Source: Pseudomonadota bacterium | GTDB lineage: Bacteria; Pseudomonadota; Alphaproteobacteria; UBA1280; UBA12223 | Assembly (NCBI GenBank): GCA_002937495.1 | Contig: PTJW01000010.1 | Coordinates: 1-15,810 of the forward strand | Length of the DNA: 15,810 nucleotides | Reading direction: 5' to 3' | Part shown: one piece after another, positions 6,680 to 13,581 of the stretch | How positions within the stretch are numbered: position 1 is the stretch's first letter | Layout of the letters: every line of letters starts with the position of its first letter | Notes under the pieces: generated by a model | What the model saw: the letters and a program-made list of their open reading frames with translations, nothing else | What the model was told of the DNA's origin: nothing | The model's database searches: none | Translations under genes and position numbers: made by a program

Positions 6680-7135
6680 CTAAGCCACAACCTCTTCTGA
6701 TTGAAAAAGAGAGACCGATGTCAAATGTCCACCGTTAAACGATTTACAATATTTTAGGGTGTAGCCGTCTTGCTGATAGCTAGCACAAATAATATAATGA
6801 GCCAAACTAACATTAAATAGATCTTCAGCCGATAAGTCGACAATTTTTGCCTTTTTTTCAAACAGTGGCATTGCACCAACAGAAAGATCTTCAACCTTTA
6901 TATCTTTTAATTCATCAAGAGACCACTTTAAGCTATCTTCTAATAAATCTGACAGAGAAAGACTATCTTCATCTTTTAACAAATAGAATGAACCCTGAAG
7001 AGACTTCTCTTCAATATATGCACCGCCACGCATTACATCTTCAACTAAAAAAGCATTAACAGCTTTAGGTTTTGCAACTTCTTGAAATCGATCCCACAAC
7101 TCACAAGAAACATTTTTAAAAGTTAAATTTACCAT
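6680..7135 (-). CDS. Hypothetical protein, 151 residues
   Basis: I do not recognise this protein. It is acidic and soluble, with no signal peptide or membrane helix. It has hydrophobic beta-like stretches at the N terminus (MVNLTFKNVS) and in SFYLLKDED, an acidic leucine-rich helix (about 56-80), and a C-terminal part with the string IVDLSAEDLF followed by SYQQDGYTLKYCKSFNGG. The start is well supported by an excellent AAGGAGGA at the proper distance. It follows ldcA by 37 bp without a terminator, so the two probably form one operon, and it ends at a hairpin. The C-terminal string resembles one in the 136-residue unknown near 11.1 kb, which suggests a small lineage-specific family. Confidence 0.75.
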   Translation of the reverse strand: MVNLTFKNVSCELWDRFQEVAKPKAVNAFLVEDVMRGGAYIEEKSLQGSFYLLKDEDSLSLSDLLEDSLKWSLDELKDIKVEDLSVGAMPLFEKKAKIVDLSAEDLFNVSLAHYIICASYQQDGYTLKYCKSFNGGHLTSVSLFQSEEVVA

Positions 7136-7172
7136 TCTTTCCTCCTTAAATGAAATAAATGGCTTTAAGAGT

Positions 7173-8072
7173 CTATTTTAGAATAATACTTTGCTTGTGT
7201 TTTTTCAAGTTTAGTTTAACTTTTTGACCAACAGGTAAAACTAAATGCTTATTTAAATGACCAAACTTCGCACCAACTGCAATCGGAATATTTAAGCCAG
7301 ATGTAACATTTTCAAGCATTTGATTAAAAGTATAATCAAATATATCATTTTCTTTGTAATGATTCTCTCCAACAACAATGGCATTAACTTTTTTTAATTT
7401 ACCCGACATTTTTAATTGCTGTAAAAATCTATCTATAGAGTACTTCCACTCGCCAACCTCTTCAAACATTAAAATAGAATCTGTATAATCATAATCATAT
7501 TCTGTACCTGTTAGATAAGATAACATTGCCAAGTTACCTGCTATAAGCTTACCTTCTGCAATACCTTCAGATAAAACATCTGTTGCATTTAGTAAAATTT
7601 CACCATCACCATCTATTAATACTTTTTTAATTTGCTCTACTGCGAAGTCAAAATCATTATTAAAATGCATGGACATTGGACCACTATATGTAACAAGACC
7701 TGCTTTTTTATAAATTGCTGCCTGAAGAGCTGTAACATCAGACATGCCCATTAATATTTTTGGATTATCTTTAATAATACTATAATCTATATCATCTAAA
7801 TAACGCATAGTACCATAACCACCCCTAACACAAAAAATAGCCAATATTGATTTATCTTGAAACATTTCATGTAAGGCTAACACCTTATCCTCATCACTAA
7901 CAGCTAAGTATGAACCACCTGAATAACATTGTGGATGAATATAATAATCTAGACCTAAAGCATTACAGGCTTTAATCATCAAATCTAATTGACCATCTTT
8001 TAATTTACCAGATGGCGCAAAAAAAGCGACCCTATCACCCTTTTTTAATTTATTTGGAATAATATTTTTCAT
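7173..8072 (-). CDS. ldcA: LD-carboxypeptidase (peptidase family S66)
   Basis: LdcA removes the terminal D-Ala from murein tetrapeptides between meso-DAP and D-Ala, a step of cytoplasmic peptidoglycan recycling. The 299-residue length and the absence of a signal peptide fit. The N-terminal LKKGDRVAFFAPSGKL, the FCVRGGYGTMRYL loop and the nucleophile motif GMSDVTAL (Ser111) are clear. The other triad members are probably Glu204 in LMFEEVGE and His272 in AKFGHLNKHLVLPVG. The start has only weak Shine-Dalgarno support (AGGG 15 bases upstream), but MKNIIPNKLKKGD aligns with the family start. It is transcribed divergently from the pilus pair and leads a short operon with the 151-residue unknown. 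Confidence 0.93.
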   Translation of the reverse strand: MKNIIPNKLKKGDRVAFFAPSGKLKDGQLDLMIKACNALGLDYYIHPQCYSGGSYLAVSDEDKVLALHEMFQDKSILAIFCVRGGYGTMRYLDDIDYSIIKDNPKILMGMSDVTALQAAIYKKAGLVTYSGPMSMHFNNDFDFAVEQIKKVLIDGDGEILLNATDVLSEGIAEGKLIAGNLAMLSYLTGTEYDYDYTDSILMFEEVGEWKYSIDRFLQQLKMSGKLKKVNAIVVGENHYKENDIFDYTFNQMLENVTSGLNIPIAVGAKFGHLNKHLVLPVGQKVKLNLKKHKQSIILK

Positions 8073-8125
8073 AAATGAGATAAAACCCTATATTTTGTTA
8101 TGTTAAAAATGCAACATACATTAAT

Positions 8126-8154
8126 ATTATATTCATATGTTTTTAATCTTTAAA
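8126..8154 (-). promoter_or_regulatory. ldcA: Promoter for ldcA
   Basis: A perfect TATAAT on the minus strand (8126-8131) lies 17 bp from TTTAAA (8149-8154), giving a leader of about 50 bp before the ldcA ATG. The -35 box is next to the -35 box of the opposite promoter, separated by one base. Confidence 0.55.
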
Positions 8155-8155
8155 C

Positions 8156-8189
8156 TTGCACTTGATATATATATACTTTATTATATAAA
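8156..8189 (+). promoter_or_regulatory. Promoter for the type IVb pilus gene pair
   Basis: TTGCAC (8156-8161), a 17-bp spacer and TATTAT (8179-8184) form a sigma-70-like promoter on the plus strand. A shifted alternative is TTGATA (8162-8167), 16 bp, TATAAA (8184-8189). Either leaves a leader of about 35-40 bases before the start codon. A (TA)5 tract occupies the spacer. Confidence 0.5.
8165..8175. repeat. Short TA dinucleotide tract in a promoter spacer
   Basis: Five TA units (ATATATATATA) lie between the -35 and -10 boxes of the pilus promoter. A change of one unit by slipped-strand mispairing would alter the spacer by 2 bp. The tract is short, so instability is uncertain. Confidence 0.6.
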
Positions 8190-8229
8190 AGATTAATCAG
8201 ATTATCAATAAAAAAGAAGGCCTAAAATT

Positions 8230-8862
8230 TTGAAATTTTTAAGTTACGTAACAGCTATTTTACTAACTGCAAACTTTGCAGTTGCACAGTCTATTTCAGA
8301 TAAAGAACTTCAAGAAAGATTCAACAAAGCATTTAGCATTTTTAACCAACAAGGCAAAACTGCAGAAACTGGCTTTAAAGAAATTTCTAATCAAGAAAAT
8401 TCTAAAGTAGAAAAACAAGAAGAACTAATTTCAATTAAAGATGAAAATGAAAAAAACATTGTTAAAACATCTAACAATGAAGTTATCACTAGCCAAGAAA
8501 CTGAATTAAAAACTGAGAAATTAACTTTACCAACAATTCAAACAAATCGCCCATCTAATGCAGCTAACTTTGTATTACTAAGAGAAAGATCTGTTTTAAT
8601 TGATATGCAGAACGCAACTTTAAAACAAGTTGTACAAGAAGCATTAAACCAAGTAACACACGGTGAAAAGTGGACAATACGCTGGAGACTAAAAGATGAA
8701 AACAAATATCTTTTAAAAGAGCGCATTAACCTAACTGCAGAAGTTACATTTGATAGCTTCATTAGCAACATGCTTGAAACTATCACAAACATTACAGGTA
8801 TTAGATTATCTACAAAAGTATTTAACCAAAATAGAATTATCATTATTACTGATAGTTTCTAA
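8230..8862 (+). CDS. TcpQ-like periplasmic pilus-assembly protein
   Basis: The 210-residue product has a Sec signal peptide (cleavage probably after AVA, residue 19), a long hydrophilic Lys/Glu/Asn-rich region (about 20-115) likely to be unstructured, and a C-terminal domain (about 126-208). That domain runs TLKQVVQEALNQV, WTIRWRL, TFDSFISNMLETI and ends VFNQNRIIIITDSF. This pattern matches the TcpQ C-terminal domain (toxin-coregulated pilus biosynthesis protein Q / PilL C-terminal), which partners type IVb secretins. Translation must begin at TTG: it is preceded by AAGAAGG nine bases upstream, gives a proper signal peptide, and no ATG occurs in frame before residue 126. The secretin gene follows after 24 bp. 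The domain assignment is by pattern, not by search. Confidence 0.75.
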   Translation: MKFLSYVTAILLTANFAVAQSISDKELQERFNKAFSIFNQQGKTAETGFKEISNQENSKVEKQEELISIKDENEKNIVKTSNNEVITSQETELKTEKLTLPTIQTNRPSNAANFVLLRERSVLIDMQNATLKQVVQEALNQVTHGEKWTIRWRLKDENKYLLKERINLTAEVTFDSFISNMLETITNITGIRLSTKVFNQNRIIIITDSF

Positions 8863-8886
8863 TAAAATAAAATAAGGAAGTTAAGA

Positions 8887-10560
8887 ATGAGAAATATTTT
8901 ATTAGCACTAACATTAGTATTAGCATCATGTTCATCTTATTATGAAGAAGAAGTTAAACCTTTTTCTGAGCAAGAGCTTAAAGACGCTACAAACCAAATT
9001 AAAGCTAAATCAGCTTTAAAAGAAGGCACATTCCACATGCAGCCTGTTTCTAGCACATCTCCTGTTAGAGTACATGAAAATGTTAGACTAAAGAAACCTA
9101 ACCTACCTCCATATGATGTAGTTTATGTACAAACAGATTTAGAAGATATTTTACTTGAGCTATCAAACTCATCAGGTGAAACTATTGTTATTCCACAAAG
9201 CATTAGAGGTTTAAAAGTTACTCTATCTCATTCTGGAGCTAACTTCCAAGAAATGCTAGACCTTGTTTTATCAAAAGCTGGCTACAGCTATAACTATGAC
9301 AACGGCATTTGGAACATTACTAAATACCCAGTAAGAAACTATGTTTTAGAAATTGGTCAGTCTGAAAGAAATGGTTCTCTTGATACATCAGAAATTTCAT
9401 CAGGTGGTTCAAGCTCTTCATCAAGTTCATCATCTGATTCTTCAAGCTCATCATCAGATTCATCATCTGGATCATCAGGCGGTGGTGACTTAGAAACAAA
9501 CTATGAAGACAAAATCTGGGAAGATGTTGACTCTGTAATTGCTGAACTTGTTAAATATGGTGACTTTAAAGTAACTAGAACTAAAAGAACTGAAGCAGCA
9601 TCATCTGAAGATACAAACTTAGGCAATAACTTCTCAATTATTGACCAAGATAATGCTCAAGAAACTACACAAATCAGAACTCTAAAAACATCTGATGTTG
9701 TTGTAGATGAAGACAATATTGAACCTTGGTACAAAGTTACTAAGTCAGCTTCACTAATTACAGTGCGTGCAGCTCCTGAAGCTCACAAGCAAATTGAAAC
9801 ATACCTAGAACAACTACAAGAATCTCTACACAGACAAGTATTTGTTGAAGTAAGAATTGTTGGTATTTCAGAAGCTAAAGAAACAAGAAGAGGTATCCAG
9901 TGGAGCATGGACGGTTTACTAAATGCAGGATTTAGCCCAACAAACGCTGTAGAGCAATCTACTGTTGCAGGTGGCTTCTTAAAAGTTTCAAACTCAAGCA
10001 ATGGCTTTGAAGGCTTAATTGAAAACATGGCTGAAATTGATGACCTACAATTAATTTCAACACCTCAAATTCTAGTTAGAAACAACCAATTAGGTTATGT
10101 TAAAATTGTAAACCAATTATCATACATTACTACTGAAACAGAAACTGAAACTACTGATTCAGGCACATTAACTACAAGAACAGATACAGTTAATGAAAAA
10201 GATGTTGGTACAATTCTTTCAGTATTACCTTACATTGGTAAAAACAAAGTTCAAATGAGGCTAAGACTATCTGTTGCACAACAGTCTGGCTCAATTAAAA
10301 CTCAGTCTGCTGTTGCAGGTGGTGACCCAATCACTAACGAAGTTCCAACAACTTCAAGCAACATTATTGACCAAGATATGATTTTAGACTTTGGTAGAAT
10401 TTATGCTTTAGGTGGTTATGTTGAAGATCAAAAAGATTTAGGTGAGTCTTACATCCCTGGCTTTAACCAGCTTCCTGGTTTTTCAGAATTAACAAGAAGA
10501 TCTAAGAACAGAGGTACAAAAACTCGTTTTGTTATCTTTGTTAAAGTAAACAGAGCTTAA
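8887..10560 (+). CDS. pilN: Type IVb pilus lipoprotein secretin (PilN/TcpC/BfpB-like)
   Basis: Secretins form the outer-membrane ring through which the pilus or a secreted substrate passes. The protein has a lipoprotein signal with lipobox LASC (Cys15) and an N0/STN-like domain at about 75-146 (LEDILLELSNSSGETIVI ... GIWNITKYPV). A 29-residue Ser/Gly/Asp linker follows (171-199), then an intermediate N domain (about 205-312), and finally the secretin beta domain (about 315-556). That domain shows VFVEVRIVGI, LISTPQILVRNN and the C-terminal IYALGGYVEDQ and RFVIFVKV strands. The 557-residue length and lipoprotein start match the PilN branch. AAGGAAG precedes the ATG. It is directly downstream of the TcpQ-like gene, its expected partner, and is closed by a terminator. 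No pilus ATPase or platform gene lies in this window. Confidence 0.88.
   Translation: MRNILLALTLVLASCSSYYEEEVKPFSEQELKDATNQIKAKSALKEGTFHMQPVSSTSPVRVHENVRLKKPNLPPYDVVYVQTDLEDILLELSNSSGETIVIPQSIRGLKVTLSHSGANFQEMLDLVLSKAGYSYNYDNGIWNITKYPVRNYVLEIGQSERNGSLDTSEISSGGSSSSSSSSSDSSSSSSDSSSGSSGGGDLETNYEDKIWEDVDSVIAELVKYGDFKVTRTKRTEAASSEDTNLGNNFSIIDQDNAQETTQIRTLKTSDVVVDEDNIEPWYKVTKSASLITVRAAPEAHKQIETYLEQLQESLHRQVFVEVRIVGISEAKETRRGIQWSMDGLLNAGFSPTNAVEQSTVAGGFLKVSNSSNGFEGLIENMAEIDDLQLISTPQILVRNNQLGYVKIVNQLSYITTETETETTDSGTLTTRTDTVNEKDVGTILSVLPYIGKNKVQMRLRLSVAQQSGSIKTQSAVAGGDPITNEVPTTSSNIIDQDMILDFGRIYALGGYVEDQKDLGESYIPGFNQLPGFSELTRRSKNRGTKTRFVIFVKVNRA
9397..9483 (+). repeat. Serine-rich low-complexity linker in the secretin
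   Basis: Twenty-nine consecutive codons encode mainly Ser with Gly and a few Asp, built of TCA, TCT and AGC/AGT triplets in short irregular repeats. It separates the N0-like domain from the following N domain. Codon mixing means the DNA is not a perfect microsatellite, although length variation between strains would be expected. Confidence 0.85.
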
Positions 10561-10564
10561 TACT

Positions 10565-10600
10565 AAAACCCCTACTAAGAAAAGTAGGGGTTTTATTTTA
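10565..10600 (+). terminator. Rho-independent terminator after the secretin gene
   Basis: AAAACCCCTAC (10565-10575) pairs perfectly with GTAGGGGTTTT (10584-10594) around an 8-base loop and runs into TTTTATTTT. The GC core is strong. It begins 5 bases after the secretin stop, so the next gene likely needs its own promoter or read-through. Confidence 0.9.
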
Positions 10601-10617
10601 AATAAAGGATAAAGCAT

Positions 10618-10965
10618 ATGAGACTTATTTTATTTACACTTATTGCAGTATTTACATTTAGCTTTAATAGTTATGCTCAAATGTCTATGCCTGATATTAC
10701 AAAACTAATACACCATGATAATGGTAATATCTACGCATCGGATTATTTAATTATCGTAGTGTATGATGAATTTAATAATGCAGCATCTGCAAAAGCAGTA
10801 GCAAATTATTTAAACGCAGAAGTTATTGGTGGATTAAAACATAAAAATTGGTGGCAAATATCAGTACGAGCTGATAGCCTTGAAAAGCTAAATCAAATTA
10901 AAGATTTAACATTAGAGCATGAATATGTACAAGATGTCATAATCGACAAGATAAACAAATATTAA
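10618..10965 (+). CDS. Small exported protein resembling a subtilase propeptide (I9-like)
   Basis: The 115-residue protein has a clear signal peptide (MRLILFTLIAVFTFSFNSYA, cleavage before Gln21). The mature part has a beta-alpha-beta pattern: DYLIIVVYDEFNN, AASAKAVANYLNAEVIGG, NWWQISVRAD, SLEKLNQIKDL, VQDVIIDKINKY. This order, with the long Ala-rich helix, a Gly-Gly turn, and a central aromatic/Gln strand, resembles the ferredoxin-like prodomains of S8 peptidases (inhibitor I9 type), which act as foldases and inhibitors. Here no catalytic domain follows. AAAGGATAAAG precedes the ATG. The gene lies 57 bp after the secretin across a strong terminator. The fold is inferred by eye and a different alpha/beta periplasmic protein is possible. 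Confidence 0.65.
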   Translation: MRLILFTLIAVFTFSFNSYAQMSMPDITKLIHHDNGNIYASDYLIIVVYDEFNNAASAKAVANYLNAEVIGGLKHKNWWQISVRADSLEKLNQIKDLTLEHEYVQDVIIDKINKY

Positions 10966-10990
10966 AAAAGCTTAGGATTGCCTAAGCTTT
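10964..10990. terminator. Bidirectional terminator between convergent genes
   Basis: AAAGCTTAGG (10967-10976) pairs with CCTAAGCTTT (10981-10990) around a 4-base loop. The T-run is better on the minus strand (six T after the stem top) than on the plus strand, where TTTAATT follows. The stem overlaps the stop codon of the minus-strand 136-residue gene and starts right after the stop of the plus-strand one, serving both. Confidence 0.8.
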
Positions 10991-11399
10991 AATTAAATGG
11001 ATTTAAGTGATTATACTTACCACCAAATGCCATATACCATTCATTAAACCCTTCTTGCTGATTCCAGCAGTACTTAATCATGAATGTAGCATAAATATAA
11101 TCTTCTAAGGTAATATCTATAACATCAGCCACTTTACGCTCACAAGAAACAATAACTGAACACGGATGCATACCATCTGCAATCATAACATCCATAAGCT
11201 TTACCCATGTCTGAAAATACAATAGAAAATTACTCGATAGTTTATTTGAAACATCTAAAGACATTAATTGACTATAAAGACTATTAAACTTATCTTCATC
11301 ATAATCAAAATCTGTCAAGCAGATGCCAAATTCATACTCTACAATTGATTTATTAATTGGCTTAACCATTTCATTTAGCCACCCTGTAAAAAGAAGCAT
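10989..11399 (-). CDS. Hypothetical protein, up to 136 residues
   Basis: I do not recognise this protein. It is soluble, without a signal peptide. Central helices are rich in aromatic residues (SNFLLYFQTWVKLMDVMIADGM), followed by a beta-like CSVIVSCERKVADVIDITLED and a Trp/Tyr/Gly-rich end (NEWYMAFGGKYNHLNPFN). The first ATG has poor Shine-Dalgarno support, whereas Met11 has AGGGTGG nine bases upstream, so the true protein may be 126 residues (start at 11369). It lies alone between flhA's terminator and a convergent gene. Its ERKxxx(V/I)DIxxED ... QQEGF order resembles EKKxx(I/V)DLSAED ... QQDGY in the 151-residue unknown near 6.7 kb. Confidence 0.65.
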   Translation of the reverse strand: MLLFTGWLNEMVKPINKSIVEYEFGICLTDFDYDEDKFNSLYSQLMSLDVSNKLSSNFLLYFQTWVKLMDVMIADGMHPCSVIVSCERKVADVIDITLEDYIYATFMIKYCWNQQEGFNEWYMAFGGKYNHLNPFN

Positions 11400-11445
11400 C
11401 TTAAATACTTATAAATAGCCTTAGTAATTAAAAAGTTAACACTAT

Positions 11446-11475
11446 AAAAAAGACTCTTCAAAATTAGAAAAGTCT
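11446..11475 (-). terminator. Rho-independent terminator after flhA
   Basis: On the minus strand AGACTTTTC (11467-11475) pairs with GAAGAGTCT (11451-11459) with one U-G wobble, around a 7-base loop, and is followed by six T. It begins 19 bp after the flhA stop. The remaining bases up to the next gene's start show no further clear element. Confidence 0.75.
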
Positions 11476-11493
11476 ACTTTAATAAAATATATT

Positions 11494-13560
11494 TTAGATT
11501 TGTGAGATAGTTTTAATATTAACTTTAGAGTGAATTTCATTTTGTGATAAAACTGAAATTTGTGGCATTGCCCTACTTGTTACAGTTCTAACCATTCGCC
11601 TTGTAGATGCCGAACATAATATTACAGGATTTAAACCCTGAGCCATTGCATTTTCAACTCTATCTTTAGCAGCTTTTAAGAAGCCTTGAACCTTACTTGG
11701 CTCCATTGCAACATTAATACCGTCTGATGCAGCCATAAACTCTGTTTCCCATGCTGCAGAAAGTGAAATAACCGGAACAACACCTTCATGGTTAATAAAG
11801 CCATGACAAATTTGCCTTGCAAGTCTGCTTCTAATAATATCAGTTAATTCAATAACATCTTGGGTTTTAATTACAGCATCACTTAAAGCCTCTAAAATTG
11901 TAGGTAAATCTTTAATAGATACTCTTTCTTCTAGTAAATTTTGTAAAATTCTTTGGAATGTACCTACTGTAATTTTTGCAGGAATTAATTCTTCAATTAA
12001 TTTCTCATGCATTGGTTTTAAATCTTCAATTAGCTTTTCAACTTCATTTCTTGTTAATAGCTCTGGCATATTATCTTTAATAATTTCTGTCATATGAGTT
12101 GTAATAACTGTTGAACAGTCAACAACTGTATAACCATTAAATGAAGCTTCTTCTCTTTGCGATTCATTAATCCATTTAGCAGGTAAACCAAATGTTGGCT
12201 CAATTGTATCTTCACCTGCAATTGGTAAACTTGTACCTGTTGGGTCCATCGCTAAAAGCTTATCGGCATTTAAGTTTGAACTTGCTGCCTGAATATCTTT
12301 AATTGAAATAGCATAACCGCCTGGTTCAAACTGCATGTTTTCTCTAATTCTAATATTAGGAACAACAAAACCAACTTCTCTAGCTAATTGACGACGCATT
12401 GATTTAATTTGCTCCATTAAGCGACCACCTTTTGATGCCTCAACAAGCTTAAGTAAACCATAACCCAGCTCGATTTTAAGAGTATCAATAGCAAGTGCTT
12501 CTGATAATGAGTCTTCTTCTTTAGTTGCAGCTTGTGCAACTTCTTCAGCCTTAGCTTCAGATTCTGCAGCTTGCTCAACTTCAGCATCTTTAACTTTCTT
12601 CTGCTGTAAGTAATAAGCATAATAACCACAAGCAGCAGCTAATGACCAGAACATTAAACCTGGCATATTAGGGATAGAACCAATTAATACTAAAACACCA
12701 GCAACCATATAAAATGTTTGATAATTTGTACCAACTTGTTGGAAAATAGCATTACCAACTGCTTTATCATCACTACTTTTAGCAATTAAAATACCTGAAG
12801 AAATAGAAATAATAAGTGCTGGAATTTGAGCAACCAAACCATCACCAACTGTCATTAATAAGTAAGTATCTGCAACCTGAGCACCTGACATATCATGGCT
12901 AACCATACCAATACCAACACCAACAACAGCGTTAATACCTGTAATAATTAAACCGGCGATAGCATCACCTCTTACGAATTTACTGGCACCATCCATCGCA
13001 CCAAAGAAACCAGTTTCATCTTCTAGTTCTTTTCTTCTTTCTCTAGCACCTTCTTCAGTAATCATACCTGCGTTTAAGTCAGCATCAATAGCCATTTGCT
13101 TACCAGGTAGAGAGTCTAATGTGAAACGAGCTGATACCTCAGCAATACGGCCAGAACCTTTTGTAACAACCATAAAGTTAACAATAACTAAGATAATAAA
13201 TAAGATAATACCAATAATAAATTCACCACCCATAACAAAGTCACCGAATGTTTCAATAACTTTACCAGCAGCAGCCGAGCCGTTGTGCCCTTCAGATAAA
13301 ATAAGCCTAGTTGATGCAACGTTTAAAGCTAAACGATACATTGTTGTTACTAATAATACTAATGGAAATACACTAAACTCTAGCGATTTATTAATTAAAA
13401 GAACTGTAAATAAAATTACCACTGACATTGTAATATTCAATGCGAAGAAAAAATCTAACATCATTGGTGGAAGTGGTACAAATAAAATAATTAAAATACC
13501 AATAATACCCAATGCTAGGGCAATTTCAGACTGTCTTAATTTTGCAAATAAACTATTCAT
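11494..13560 (-). CDS. flhA: Flagellar biosynthesis protein FlhA
   Basis: FlhA is the nonameric export-gate subunit of the flagellar type III secretion system in the inner membrane. The 688 residues match the family length. The N-terminal half (about 15-315) holds the membrane segments with FHIPEP-family signatures YRLALNVASTRLILSEG (75-91) and VGDGLVAQIPALIISISSG (238-256). K194 and D199 in SKFVRGDAIAG correspond to Salmonella K203 and D208, the latter essential for proton-driven export. An Ala/Glu-rich linker (about 322-352) leads to the cytosolic chaperone-docking domain. It resembles flagellar FlhA more than virulence SctV, though that is by eye. No good Shine-Dalgarno precedes the ATG, and the gene starts 21 bp after the M48 gene stop. 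No other flagellar gene is in this window. Confidence 0.95.
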   Translation of the reverse strand: MNSLFAKLRQSEIALALGIIGILIILFVPLPPMMLDFFFALNITMSVVILFTVLLINKSLEFSVFPLVLLVTTMYRLALNVASTRLILSEGHNGSAAAGKVIETFGDFVMGGEFIIGIILFIILVIVNFMVVTKGSGRIAEVSARFTLDSLPGKQMAIDADLNAGMITEEGARERRKELEDETGFFGAMDGASKFVRGDAIAGLIITGINAVVGVGIGMVSHDMSGAQVADTYLLMTVGDGLVAQIPALIISISSGILIAKSSDDKAVGNAIFQQVGTNYQTFYMVAGVLVLIGSIPNMPGLMFWSLAAACGYYAYYLQQKKVKDAEVEQAAESEAKAEEVAQAATKEEDSLSEALAIDTLKIELGYGLLKLVEASKGGRLMEQIKSMRRQLAREVGFVVPNIRIRENMQFEPGGYAISIKDIQAASSNLNADKLLAMDPTGTSLPIAGEDTIEPTFGLPAKWINESQREEASFNGYTVVDCSTVITTHMTEIIKDNMPELLTRNEVEKLIEDLKPMHEKLIEELIPAKITVGTFQRILQNLLEERVSIKDLPTILEALSDAVIKTQDVIELTDIIRSRLARQICHGFINHEGVVPVISLSAAWETEFMAASDGINVAMEPSKVQGFLKAAKDRVENAMAQGLNPVILCSASTRRMVRTVTSRAMPQISVLSQNEIHSKVNIKTISQI

Positions 13561-13581
13561 AAACTTTTGTTTTTATTCTTT

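Noticed and set aside
9397..9483. Possible CRISPR-like or tandem DNA repeat
   Set aside because: Units are irregular serine codons inside a coding frame, with no spacers or constant repeat length.
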